Counted from the first letter of the stretch, positions 1 through 6,289 are shown. The stretch is 7,265 bases of DNA from Thermodesulfobacteriota bacterium (GCA_039028315.1 JBCCIH010000127.1:1-7265), one strand, 5' to 3'. The notes: a model not told the origin generated them from the sequence alone. Numbers and translations are program-made.

Positions 1-1
1 C

Positions 2-979
2 ATTTCATCAGAAGAGATCTTAGATATGGGATTTCAGATGATAATTGCAAATGCTTATCACCTTTATCTAAGACCCGGACATAAGAGAATTGAAAAACTG
101 GGCGGTCTTCATAAGTTTATGAATTGGAACAAACCCATTACAACTGACAGCGGCGGATTTCAAGTCCTCAGTCTCTCACAGAAGAGAAAAATTACACCAG
201 ACGGAATTATTTTTAGGTCTCACATAGACGGCAGTGAGCATTTTTTTACCCCACAAAAATGTATAGAAATTCAAGAGTCCCTGGGAGTAGACATTATGAT
301 GTGTCTTGATGAATGCCCCCCTTATCCGTCGACAAAAGATTATATGAGAAAATCCATAGGACTTACTTCTAAGTGGGCGAAACTCTGCAAAGGGTCCAAA
401 ACAAAAACAGATAATGCCATTTTCGGAATTGTTCAGGGCGGCATATATGAAGATCTCAGAGAAAGATCGGCCTTGGAGCTTGTTGATGTAGGCTTTGACG
501 GATACGCTCTTGGTGGCTTAGGAATTGGCGAGGATTCTGAGAATACCTATGATACTACAGAGAGTACACTTGAGTTCCTGCCAGCAGATAAACCCAGGTA
601 TCTTATGGGTATTGGAAAGCCTGAGGATATAGTAACCGCAGTCTCAAAAGGAGTTGACCTATTTGACTGTGTAATCCCAACTCGTAATGCCAGAAACGGC
701 ACGCTCTTTACAAGTCACGGAAAAATGGTTATAAAAAATGCTCAATTTGCAGAAGATGAGAGGCCTATTGACGAGGATTGTGAGTGTTATACTTGCCGGA
801 ACTATTCACGCGCTTACTTAAGACACTTATTCATTGCTAAAGAGACCTTGGTTCTGAGATTGCTATCTCACTGCAACCTATATTTTTATTCGGAGCTAAT
901 GAAAGGAATTCGAAGCAGCATAGAGCGGGGAGATTTTCCAAATTATTTATCTAAGGTAAAATCCATTGGAGGAAATTAA
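2..979 (+). CDS. tgt: queuine/preQ1 tRNA-ribosyltransferase (tRNA-guanine transglycosylase), 5' end cut by window
   Basis: Tgt replaces guanine-34 in the anticodon of Tyr, His, Asn and Asp tRNAs with preQ1, a cytoplasmic step of queuosine synthesis. The frame is open from base 2, and the first ATG in frame (26) lies inside the conserved core, so the true start and about 40-50 residues are outside the window. Visible motifs are NAYHLYLRPG, TDSGGFQ (the Asp at 146-148 matches the catalytic E. coli D89), DECPPYP, GIVQGG, and LFDCVIPTRNARNG with the nucleophile Asp at 665-667 (E. coli D264). The base-recognition loop reads GGLGIGE. The bulky Ile where eukaryotic enzymes have Gly suggests preQ1 rather than queuine use (inference). 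The C-terminal zinc site shows CxCxxC (Cys at 779, 785 and 794), but the usual His 26 residues later is Cys (872-874), preceded by His (869-871). The gene is tightly linked to yajC-secD-secF, as in many bacteria. Confidence 0.97.
   Translation: MSSEEILDMGFQMIIANAYHLYLRPGHKRIEKLGGLHKFMNWNKPITTDSGGFQVLSLSQKRKITPDGIIFRSHIDGSEHFFTPQKCIEIQESLGVDIMMCLDECPPYPSTKDYMRKSIGLTSKWAKLCKGSKTKTDNAIFGIVQGGIYEDLRERSALELVDVGFDGYALGGLGIGEDSENTYDTTESTLEFLPADKPRYLMGIGKPEDIVTAVSKGVDLFDCVIPTRNARNGTLFTSHGKMVIKNAQFAEDERPIDEDCECYTCRNYSRAYLRHLFIAKETLVLRLLSHCNLYFYSELMKGIRSSIERGDFPNYLSKVKSIGGN
968..972 (+). promoter_or_regulatory. Shine-Dalgarno sequence for yajC
   Basis: GGAGG lies inside the last codons of tgt, 11 nt before the TTG at 984. 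It falls within the codons of the alternative TTG start at 966, so it cannot serve that start. It is therefore the main reason for preferring 984. The spacing is slightly long, so the choice is not certain. Confidence 0.6.
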
Positions 980-983
980 GAAA

Positions 984-1373
984 TTGCAAAACATTAGAAA
1001 CATAATTTTAATTCTACCTATAGTATTACTTCTTACAGGATGCCCTCCTCCCGGGGGCGCGGATGGTGAAGCAGGGAATCCGATTATAACGTTCCTTCCG
1101 TTTATTCTTATTTTCGTAATCTTCTACTTTTTAATCCTGCGCCCGCAGCAAAAGCAAAACAAAGAGAGAAAGCGCATGCTATCTGAACTAAAACGAGGAG
1201 ACGATATTATCACAACGGGCGGATTATACGGTAAGATACTAAGCGTTTCAGAAGACGACGTAATTACTCTTGAGATATCAAAGGGAGTAAGCATTCGTAT
1301 TACACGAGCTGGAATAGCCGGTTCGCAACCAACTGCGACAGAGACAAACTCCAAGGAGGATAAGTCTAAATAA
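984..1373 (+). CDS. yajC: Sec translocon accessory subunit YajC with lipoprotein-type signal
   Basis: YajC is a small inner-membrane protein that associates with SecD and SecF at the SecYEG translocon. The conserved core is clear: a hydrophobic segment (FLPFILIFVIFYFLIL), then RPQQKQNKERKRM, and a small domain containing GDDIITTGGLYGKI. The tail is hydrophilic and poorly conserved. From TTG 984 the protein has 129 residues, against 110 in E. coli. An upstream TTG at 966 would give 135 residues and a 14-nt overlap with tgt, with only a weak AAGG (953-956) before it. The N-terminus is unusual: QNIRN followed by about 12 hydrophobic residues ending in LLLTGC, a textbook lipobox with Cys20, then a Pro/Gly-rich linker before the membrane helix. 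Many relatives have a cleavable signal peptide here. A lipid-modified Cys is an inference. The stop codon overlaps the secD ATG by 1 nt (TAATG), indicating translational coupling. Confidence 0.93.
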   Translation: MQNIRNIILILPIVLLLTGCPPPGGADGEAGNPIITFLPFILIFVIFYFLILRPQQKQNKERKRMLSELKRGDDIITTGGLYGKILSVSEDDVITLEISKGVSIRITRAGIAGSQPTATETNSKEDKSK

Positions 1374-2971
1374 TGAGAGCTTCCAGGGGATGGATTGCTA
1401 CAATCCTAATTGTTACGACTTTATCATTAATTTTATTGGCACCTACATTCTTAGGTGACAGTACTCCCAGCTGGTGGGGTAAATTGTTCCCTGACAGAGG
1501 AATTAGGTTAGGTCTTGATTTAAGGGGTGGTATTTTCCTTTTAATCGGAGTTGATTCCGAGACTGGAGTTAAGCAGGAACTAAACAGTATAAAGGACTTT
1601 ATGAATGAAGAACTAAAAGATGACAAGGTCTTAATAAAAGGTTTTACCATAAACGAGGAAACCCTTACCCTTATGTTCTTCTCAGAATCTGATTTAGCAA
1701 AGGCTAAAGCTATTGGGGAGACAAACTTTAGTGAAATATCAAACATCGATGCTGACAATCTCTCTTTGGACTTCACGTTAAAAGGTGTATATGTATCGGA
1801 TGTTGAAGAACGAGCTATCGATCAGGTTAAACAGGTAATCGAAAATCGTGTTGCCGAGCTTGGGCTGGTAGAGCCTTCTATTCAAAAAGCCGGAGATGAC
1901 CGAATATTAATTCAGGTCCCGGGCGCTTCAGAAAAAGACAGACAGCGAATAATAGATATTATTAAACGCTCAGCAGTTTTAGAGTTTAAAATTGTAGAAG
2001 CTACAGGACCGACTGAAGAAGTAGTTCTGGCCGCTTTAGATGCATCAAGCCCTGAGGATCTGGCCGCAAAAGGCTATACAATTCATCCGGGCGACACTGG
2101 GTTTGAAAATGAAAACTTTTTTGTAACCACTGAAAAAGCCAACGTCACAGGTGAATCACTTTCAGGAGCAAGAATAACTTTTGATGAACAGGGCAGGCCC
2201 GCCGTTAGTTTTACATTTAAAGGAGAGGGCGCTAGCAAATTTGGAGTTCTTACAGAGGAGAACATTGGAAGAGCGCTTGCGATTGTTTTAGACGGGACTA
2301 TTAAATCTGCCCCGGTAGTTCAAGAACGAATTACCTCACAAGGAAGAATCACGGGAAACTATACAACTCAAGAGGCTAAAGACCTGGCACTGGTTCTAAG
2401 ATCTGGTGCACTTCCAGTACCTGTTGAGATAGAGCAGGAAAGGACCGTAGGTCCATCACTTGGTAAAGAGTCTATCGAAAAGGGACAGACCTCTATGATC
2501 ATTGGCGGTATCTTGGTAATAATTTTTATGATCTTTTTCTATAGGCTGCAAGGTGTTGTTGCAGATATAGCGCTGCTCCTAAACATGCTGTTTATTATGG
2601 GATTTCTCTCGGCATTCGGTGTTACGCTAACCCTGCCAGGTATTGCGGGCCTTGTGCTTACTCTGGGTATGGCAGTTGATGGAAATATTATTATTTTTGA
2701 GAGGATAAAAGAGGAGATAGCTACCGGTAAATCCCCGCTTGCGGCAATAGATGCGGGATATGGTAGATCGCTTTGGACAGTGCTTGATGCAAACATCACA
2801 ACGCTTATTACTGCTCTCATACTATTTTGGTTTGGAACGGGGCCGATTAAAGGTTTTGCCGCAACCCTGTCAATTGGTATTATCTCAACCGTCTTCAGCA
2901 ATGTTGTTGTGGCAAGAGTAATAACTAACTTAATTTATGAGGATAAAAAGGTGCCGGCCTTAAGCATTTAA
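1373..2971 (+). CDS. secD: protein translocase subunit SecD
   Basis: SecD pairs with SecF to form an inner-membrane RND-superfamily complex that uses the proton-motive force to pull exported proteins through SecYEG on the periplasmic side. The 532-residue product has an N-terminal membrane helix (about residues 8-27) and LGLDLRGG at 46-53. A large periplasmic P1/head region follows, including VIENRVAELGLVEPSIQ and ILIQVPG. The lead into the C-terminal membrane domain has VLRSGALPVPVEIEQERTVG. Five helices then span about 372-518. GMAVDGN at 432-438 carries Asp436, equivalent to the E. coli proton-pathway Asp519, and is followed by IIIFERIKEE. It is shorter than E. coli SecD (615) but within the usual range for the family. 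The ATG is the first possible start, since an in-frame TAA sits at 1367-1369. AAGGAGGA (1353-1360) is the ribosome-binding site, at long spacing. All key motifs are intact. Confidence 0.98.
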   Translation: MRASRGWIATILIVTTLSLILLAPTFLGDSTPSWWGKLFPDRGIRLGLDLRGGIFLLIGVDSETGVKQELNSIKDFMNEELKDDKVLIKGFTINEETLTLMFFSESDLAKAKAIGETNFSEISNIDADNLSLDFTLKGVYVSDVEERAIDQVKQVIENRVAELGLVEPSIQKAGDDRILIQVPGASEKDRQRIIDIIKRSAVLEFKIVEATGPTEEVVLAALDASSPEDLAAKGYTIHPGDTGFENENFFVTTEKANVTGESLSGARITFDEQGRPAVSFTFKGEGASKFGVLTEENIGRALAIVLDGTIKSAPVVQERITSQGRITGNYTTQEAKDLALVLRSGALPVPVEIEQERTVGPSLGKESIEKGQTSMIIGGILVIIFMIFFYRLQGVVADIALLLNMLFIMGFLSAFGVTLTLPGIAGLVLTLGMAVDGNIIIFERIKEEIATGKSPLAAIDAGYGRSLWTVLDANITTLITALILFWFGTGPIKGFAATLSIGIISTVFSNVVVARVITNLIYEDKKVPALSI

Positions 2972-2980
2972 GGCTTATCC

Positions 2981-2986
2981 AGGAGG
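2981..2986 (+). promoter_or_regulatory. Shine-Dalgarno sequence for secF
   Basis: AGGAGG lies 10 nt before the TTG at 2997. It fixes this TTG as the secF start rather than the ATG at codon 19 (in the segment VSKMRRA), which has no comparable site and would cut into the conserved N-terminus. Confidence 0.75.
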
Positions 2987-2996
2987 ATTAGGTAAT

Positions 2997-3911
2997 TTGG
3001 ACTTCTTAAAATCAAATACTGTACCAACTATTGATTTCGTATCAAAAATGAGAAGGGCGATATATGTATCTATCGCTTTATTAATAATTGCTTTAGGATC
3101 TCTTATCTACCATGGCGGGCCGGACTGGGGTGTTGAGTTTACTGGTGGTACAGAGATACACATTAAACTCGCAAATGAAGTGAGCATACAGGATATAACT
3201 AAAACTTTAGACTCTACCGGTTATCCACCGGAAGTTGTTCAGCAGTTAGGTCTTTCCGGAGATCATGAGTACTTAATCAGGTTCTCTCCCGAAACTGTTA
3301 AGTTTGAGCAAATACAGGGATTTCAGTCAGAACTTGAGAAAATAATAGCGACAAACGAAACGTTTAAAGGCGGCTCAATACAAAGGGTGGACTATATCGG
3401 ACCAAGAGTAGGCGGCGAGCTAATTAGAAAAGCGGTTATATCAATTCTGCTCGGATGTATTGGAATACTAATCTATGTTATGATCCGATTTGAATTTGGC
3501 TTTGCAATGGGCGCTGTAATAGCTCTTGTTCATGACACCATTATAACGCTTGGCGCAATATCCATTATGGATAAAGAATTTACTCTGGCTCTCGTTGCAG
3601 CGCTGCTTACTGTCATAGGTTATTCGGTTAACGATACCATTATTATCTTTGATAGAATCAGAGAGAATATGAAGAAAAACAGCAAGCTCGGCATCAAAGA
3701 CGTCGTTAACCTGGGCGTCAACCTGACCTTAAAAAGAACCGTTTTGACCAGTATAACAGTTTTCCTTGTGCTTATACCGCTATTCTTATTCGGAGGCTCA
3801 GTGATTCACGATTTCGCATTTACTCTTATTGTGGGAGCCATCATAGGTACATATTCATCAATATTTATCGCAAGTGCTTTTGTTGTATTCTGGAGACAAA
3901 GAAAAGGTTAG
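2997..3911 (+). CDS. secF: protein translocase subunit SecF
   Basis: SecF is the partner of SecD in the export-driving membrane complex. The 304-residue product (E. coli 323) starts at TTG, 25 nt after secD. It has one N-terminal helix (about 19-38), WGVEFTGGTEI at 44-54, a small periplasmic domain, YIGPRVGGEL leading into the C-terminal domain, and five further helices. The residues that work in proton coupling are present: Asp213 in GYSVNDTIIIFDRIRE (3633-3635) and Arg247 in LKRTVLTS (3735-3737). They fall at the same numbers as in E. coli SecF. The C-terminus ends in FWRQRKG, a typical positively charged cytoplasmic end. Gene order and intact motifs indicate a functional copy. The next gene starts 14 nt downstream. 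Confidence 0.98.
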   Translation: MDFLKSNTVPTIDFVSKMRRAIYVSIALLIIALGSLIYHGGPDWGVEFTGGTEIHIKLANEVSIQDITKTLDSTGYPPEVVQQLGLSGDHEYLIRFSPETVKFEQIQGFQSELEKIIATNETFKGGSIQRVDYIGPRVGGELIRKAVISILLGCIGILIYVMIRFEFGFAMGAVIALVHDTIITLGAISIMDKEFTLALVAALLTVIGYSVNDTIIIFDRIRENMKKNSKLGIKDVVNLGVNLTLKRTVLTSITVFLVLIPLFLFGGSVIHDFAFTLIVGAIIGTYSSIFIASAFVVFWRQRKG

Positions 3912-3925
3912 AACCTAGTCTTTAA

Positions 3926-4435
3926 ATGATAGACTATCTTGTACTTTCCCTATTTATATTTGTTGCACTAGCTGGGCTTATATCTCATGTGTTCAGTCTG
4001 CCCGGAAACTTTATTATTCTTGGTGATGCAATTTTACTTGGCTGGTATGACGGATTTAAAGAAATAACACTCAAAATATTGATAATATTATTAATTTTGG
4101 CCCTATTTGCAGAGCTTATAGAGTTTCTCCTGGGGATATTAGGGGCTAAGAAATATAAATCCAGTAACCGCGCCATAGTGGGCTCTATTGTCTTTGGCAT
4201 TATAGGTGGTATTTTAGGTATTCCATTCTTTTTAGGAATAGGGGCTGTAATAGGCGCTTTTATTGGCGCGTTTGTAGGTGCTTTTATTGTCGAGTTTTTC
4301 ATAGAGAAGAATATTGACAGAGCAATTAAATCCGGCTGGGGAGCTTTTGTAGGAAGAGTGGCCGGAACATTTTTTAAAGGAGCTATAGGTGTTGCGATGA
4401 TAGTAATTGTTGTCGTAGCATATGTAGGAAATTAA
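3926..4435 (+). CDS. DUF456 family membrane protein of unknown function
   Basis: This 169-residue, very hydrophobic protein has the look of the DUF456 family: an early LPGNFIILG segment, a central LGILGAKKYKSSNRAIVGS motif, a glycine-rich stretch, and a final hydrophobic helix. Likely membrane segments are about 3-22, 26-41, 48-72, 83-105, 105-125 and 147-167. The fifth contains a glycine zipper (Gly at 106, 110, 114 and 118). There is no signal peptide and I see no catalytic motif. Members of this family have no established function that I know of. The gene sits 14 nt after secF and 4 nt before pheS, so it is almost certainly co-transcribed with both. Ribosome-binding sequence in the 14-nt gap is poor, and translation may depend on coupling from secF. 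A role in membrane protein insertion or export would be a guess from position only. Confidence 0.85.
   Translation: MIDYLVLSLFIFVALAGLISHVFSLPGNFIILGDAILLGWYDGFKEITLKILIILLILALFAELIEFLLGILGAKKYKSSNRAIVGSIVFGIIGGILGIPFFLGIGAVIGAFIGAFVGAFIVEFFIEKNIDRAIKSGWGAFVGRVAGTFFKGAIGVAMIVIVVVAYVGN
4241..4288 (+). repeat. 12-nt imperfect tandem repeat (four units) coding a glycine zipper
   Basis: Four consecutive in-frame 12-nt units (4241, 4253, 4265 and 4277) share the pattern GGnGCnnTTnTT or a close variant. Each codes Gly-Ala-(Val/Phe)-(Ile/Val), giving residues 106-121 of the DUF456 protein. The units differ mostly at third positions, so the repeat is old or kept by selection on the protein. It lies fully within the gene. 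Confidence 0.75.
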
Positions 4436-4439
4436 CCCA

Positions 4440-5459
4440 ATGCAGGAAAAATTAGAAGAAGTTCAAAAACAAGCAGAACAGGAGCTAGCCCAAGTATCCG
4501 ATGAGGTAGTGCTTCAGAATTTAAAAGCTAAATTCCTTGGCAGAAAAGGCGTAATAACTGAAATACTAAAGGGCATGAAAGACCTCTCCCCTGAGGAGCG
4601 CCCAAAGATGGGCCAGCTTGTTAATGTGGTTAAGACTGCGCTAGAGACTCAGTTTGACGACAAAGCAGAGCATCTAAAAGAAGAGAAGAAGAAAAAAGCT
4701 ATTGCCGAGGAAAAAATTGATGTAACACTTCCCGCCAGATCACTTCCTATAGGCGCCAAACATCCTGTTACCCAGGTTATGGAAGAGATCATATCTATTT
4801 TTGAGAAGATGGGCTTTGAAGTTGCAGAGGGCCCGGAAGTGGAGACTGATTACTACAACTTTGAAGCTCTTAATATTCCTAAAAACCACCCAGCGCGCGA
4901 CATGCAGGACACGTTCTATATTTCTGATGATGTTGTTCTTAGAACTCATACCTCTCCTGTTCAGATAAGGGTTATGGAAAAAAAGGAGCCTCCTATTAAA
5001 ATCATTGCCCCAGGGCGCGTGTATCGCTGCGACAGCGATGTCTCGCACACTCCTATGTTTCATCAAATTGAGGGGCTTCTTGTAGACAAGGATATAACGT
5101 TTGGAGATTTGAAAGGGATACTCACAGAGTTTTTACGTCTCGTATTCGGTGAGGATATTGGAGTTAGGTTCAGACCAAGCTTTTTCCCGTTCACAGAGCC
5201 AAGCGCAGAGGTAGACATAGAGTGCGTAATTTGCGATGGAAAGGAATGCCGAGTTTGCAAAGAGAGCGGATGGCTTGAGATTCTTGGCTGCGGTATGGTG
5301 GACCCAGAGGTCTATAAGAGTGTGGACTACGATCCAGACGTATATAGCGGATTTGCCTTTGGAATGGGCATTGAGCGTATCACTATGCTTAAGTATGAAA
5401 TAAACGACATCAGACTATTTTTTGAAAATGACATAAGGTTTTTAAAACAGTTTGTTTAA
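4440..5459 (+). CDS. pheS: phenylalanine--tRNA ligase alpha subunit
   Basis: PheS is the catalytic alpha subunit of the (alpha-beta)2 phenylalanyl-tRNA synthetase, a class II enzyme. The 339-residue product (E. coli 327) begins with a charged helical arm (about 1-85) that binds tRNA-Phe. The catalytic core has ARDMQDTFYI, DVVLRTHTSPVQ, motif 2 (RVYRCDSDVSHTPMFHQIEG, about 193-212), FFPFTEPSAEVD, WLEILGCGMVDPEVY and motif 3 (GFAFGMGIER, 304-313). It ends in FFENDIRFLKQF. An inserted segment carries Cys262, Cys265, Cys270 and Cys273 (CxxC-x4-CxxC), probably a small zinc knuckle of the type seen in many bacterial PheS proteins. ATG at 4440 lies 4 nt after the previous stop, with AGGAA (4426-4430) as a modest ribosome-binding site. 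No pheT follows, although the alpha subunit is not known to work alone in bacteria. The beta subunit must be elsewhere in the genome. Confidence 0.98.
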   Translation: MQEKLEEVQKQAEQELAQVSDEVVLQNLKAKFLGRKGVITEILKGMKDLSPEERPKMGQLVNVVKTALETQFDDKAEHLKEEKKKKAIAEEKIDVTLPARSLPIGAKHPVTQVMEEIISIFEKMGFEVAEGPEVETDYYNFEALNIPKNHPARDMQDTFYISDDVVLRTHTSPVQIRVMEKKEPPIKIIAPGRVYRCDSDVSHTPMFHQIEGLLVDKDITFGDLKGILTEFLRLVFGEDIGVRFRPSFFPFTEPSAEVDIECVICDGKECRVCKESGWLEILGCGMVDPEVYKSVDYDPDVYSGFAFGMGIERITMLKYEINDIRLFFENDIRFLKQFV

Positions 5460-5467
5460 ATTTTTTT
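5441..5467 (+). terminator. possible weak intrinsic terminator at the end of pheS
   Basis: TTTAAAAC (5441-5448) can pair with GTTTAAA (5454-5460) around a 5-nt loop, with one bulged A, giving 7 pairs followed directly by seven T (5461-5467). The stem overlaps the pheS stop codon and has only one G-C pair, so it would be weak. Partial termination with read-through into dcd is as plausible as a full stop. Confidence 0.3.
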
Positions 5468-5493
5468 GCGTGATGAATTGATTAAAATTCTCA

Positions 5494-5501
5494 TGTATAT
5501 T
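5494..5501 (+). promoter_or_regulatory. possible -10 element of a dcd promoter
   Basis: TATATT (5496-5501), directly preceded by TG, resembles a -10 box about 47 nt before the dcd start. No -35 box sits at the right distance: TTGATT (5478-5483) is only 12 nt upstream. The rest of the 88-nt gap is AT-rich and gives no better candidate. The call is tentative. Confidence 0.25.
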
Positions 5502-5534
5502 AGTAGCCCAACACCTAAAGTTAACTACTATATA
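5496..5534. repeat. inverted repeat in the dcd leader, ending on the ribosome-binding site
   Basis: TATATTAGTAG (5496-5506) and CTACTATATA (5525-5534) are reverse complements apart from one extra T (5501). This gives 10 pairs around an 18-nt spacer. The right arm touches the dcd Shine-Dalgarno sequence AAGGAG (5534-5539). An 8-bp palindrome, AGTTAACT (5519-5526), overlaps the spacer and right arm. In read-through RNA from pheS it could fold into an AU-rich hairpin beside the ribosome-binding site. As DNA it overlaps the possible -10 and could be an operator. Neither is proven. Confidence 0.45.
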
Positions 5535-5547
5535 AGGAGCACGAACA

Positions 5548-6102
5548 ATGTCCGTAAGACCCGATCACTGGATTAAAAAAATGGCACAAGAGCATAAAAT
5601 GATTGAGCCCTTCATCGATGAGCAGGTAAGAGAGGGAACAATTTCTTACGGAGTGTCAGCTTACGGCTATGATATTAGAGTTAGCAGAGAATTTAAAATT
5701 TTCACGAATATTAACAACTCAATTGTTGATCCCAAAAGTTTTGATGACAAATCCTTTGTCGAAATTGAAGCAGACGAATGCATCATTCCTCCAAACTCCT
5801 TTGCGCTTGCCAGAACGGTTGAGTACTTCAGGATACCAAGAAGCGTGATTACTCTGTGCGTTGGTAAGTCCACATATGCAAGATGCGGTATCATCGTTAA
5901 CGTTACTCCTTTTGAGCCTGAGTGGGAAGGATATGTTACTCTAGAGATCTCAAATACAACTCCTCTCCCAGCAAAAATCTATGCAATGGAAGGCATAGCT
6001 CAGGTGCTGTTTTTTGAGTCTGATGATATCTGCGATACCTCTTATGCGGATAAAAAAGGAAAGTATCAAAAACAGGTTGGTATCACACCTCCAAAACTAT
6101 AA
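5548..6102 (+). CDS. dcd: dCTP deaminase (dUTP-forming)
   Basis: Dcd converts dCTP to dUTP and ammonia in the cytoplasm, feeding dUMP to thymidylate synthase through dUTPase. The 184-residue product is a compact trimeric dUTPase-fold protein. Visible motifs are YGVSAYGYDIRVS, IIPPNSFALARTVEYFRIP, GKSTYARCGIIVNVTP (106-121) and EPEWEGYVTLEISNTTPLPA. Ser108, Arg112 and Glu133 match the E. coli catalytic residues S111, R115 and E138. The C-terminal KGKYQKQVGITPPKL is the nucleotide-covering tail. It lacks the extra segments of E. coli Dcd (193 residues) and resembles the shorter form I associate with alphaproteobacteria such as Rickettsia and several deep Gram-negative groups. I see nothing that argues for the bifunctional DCD-DUT type, but the sequence alone does not settle it. 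AAGGAG (5534-5539) is 8 nt before the ATG. The gene stands alone between pheS (88 nt) and gyrB (187 nt). Confidence 0.95.
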   Translation: MSVRPDHWIKKMAQEHKMIEPFIDEQVREGTISYGVSAYGYDIRVSREFKIFTNINNSIVDPKSFDDKSFVEIEADECIIPPNSFALARTVEYFRIPRSVITLCVGKSTYARCGIIVNVTPFEPEWEGYVTLEISNTTPLPAKIYAMEGIAQVLFFESDDICDTSYADKKGKYQKQVGITPPKL

Positions 6103-6162
6103 AATTCAACTCTGAAAAGCACCTTTTGCACGCCTGTAAAGTCCCTAGATTGTTCATTTATT

Positions 6163-6189
6163 TTAGCCTATTGCTAATTCATTGCTAAT
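6163..6189. repeat. short repeat cluster upstream of gyrB
   Basis: ATTGCTAAT occurs twice (6170-6178 and 6181-6189) with an 11-bp period, close to one helical turn. TTAGC (6163-6167) forms an inverted repeat with the first GCTAA (6173-6177) around 5 nt. The cluster lies 47-73 bp upstream of the gyrB -10 box, a reasonable place for a regulator to bind. It may also be chance in AT-rich DNA. Confidence 0.4.
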
Positions 6190-6211
6190 GCTCTCAAACC
6201 CCCTGATTTTA

Positions 6212-6241
6212 TTTCCCTTTTAGGGTTATTCGTGTTATAAT
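6212..6241 (+). promoter_or_regulatory. gyrB promoter with extended -10
   Basis: TGTTATAAT (6233-6241) is a perfect extended -10 (TGn-TATAAT). The best -35 at normal distance, TTTCCC (6212-6217, 18-nt spacing), is poor, as is common with extended -10 promoters. Transcription would start near 6248, leaving a leader of about 42 nt. Two short inverted repeats overlap it: CCCT/AGGG (6215-6225) at the -35 position and ATAAT/ATTAT (6237-6251) across the -10 and start. The earlier part of this 187-nt gap holds only the repeat cluster at 6163-6189 and no recognisable gene or terminator. Confidence 0.75.
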
Positions 6242-6275
6242 AGTGCATTATTTTTTCCCGCCTTTCAGTCAACAC

Positions 6276-6281
6276 GGAGGT
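6276..6281 (+). promoter_or_regulatory. Shine-Dalgarno sequence for gyrB
   Basis: GGAGGT lies 8 nt before the TTG at 6290. An in-frame TAG at 6281-6283 rules out any start further upstream, and the next in-frame ATG (6404) is inside the conserved RPDMYIG motif. This fixes the TTG start. Confidence 0.85.
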
Positions 6282-6289
6282 AGCAAAAT

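Noticed and set aside
966..983. TTG at 966 as the yajC start
   Set aside because: It needs a 14-nt overlap with tgt and has only AAGG upstream, while GGAGG at 968-972 serves TTG 984. It remains possible and does not change the identity of the protein.
2666..2686. SecD GMAVDGN in place of the common GMAVDAN
   Set aside because: The key Asp is kept, and Gly at the next position is, as far as I recall, also found in other SecD proteins such as that of Thermus. It is not unusual.
2539..2901. A 120-codon open frame on the - strand opposite secD
   Set aside because: It is a mirror of the secD membrane-domain codons, has no ribosome-binding site, and its translation matches no family I know. The same applies to the other - strand frames opposite yajC, secD, DUF456, pheS, dcd and gyrB.
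6115..6127. AAAAG-CAC-CTTTT hairpin after dcd as a terminator
   Set aside because: The stem is five mostly A-T pairs with a 3-nt loop and no T tract follows, so it is too weak to call.
6103..6289. A possible small RNA or tRNA in the dcd-gyrB gap
   Set aside because: There is no cloverleaf pattern or strong stem, and the region is explained by promoter elements and short repeats.
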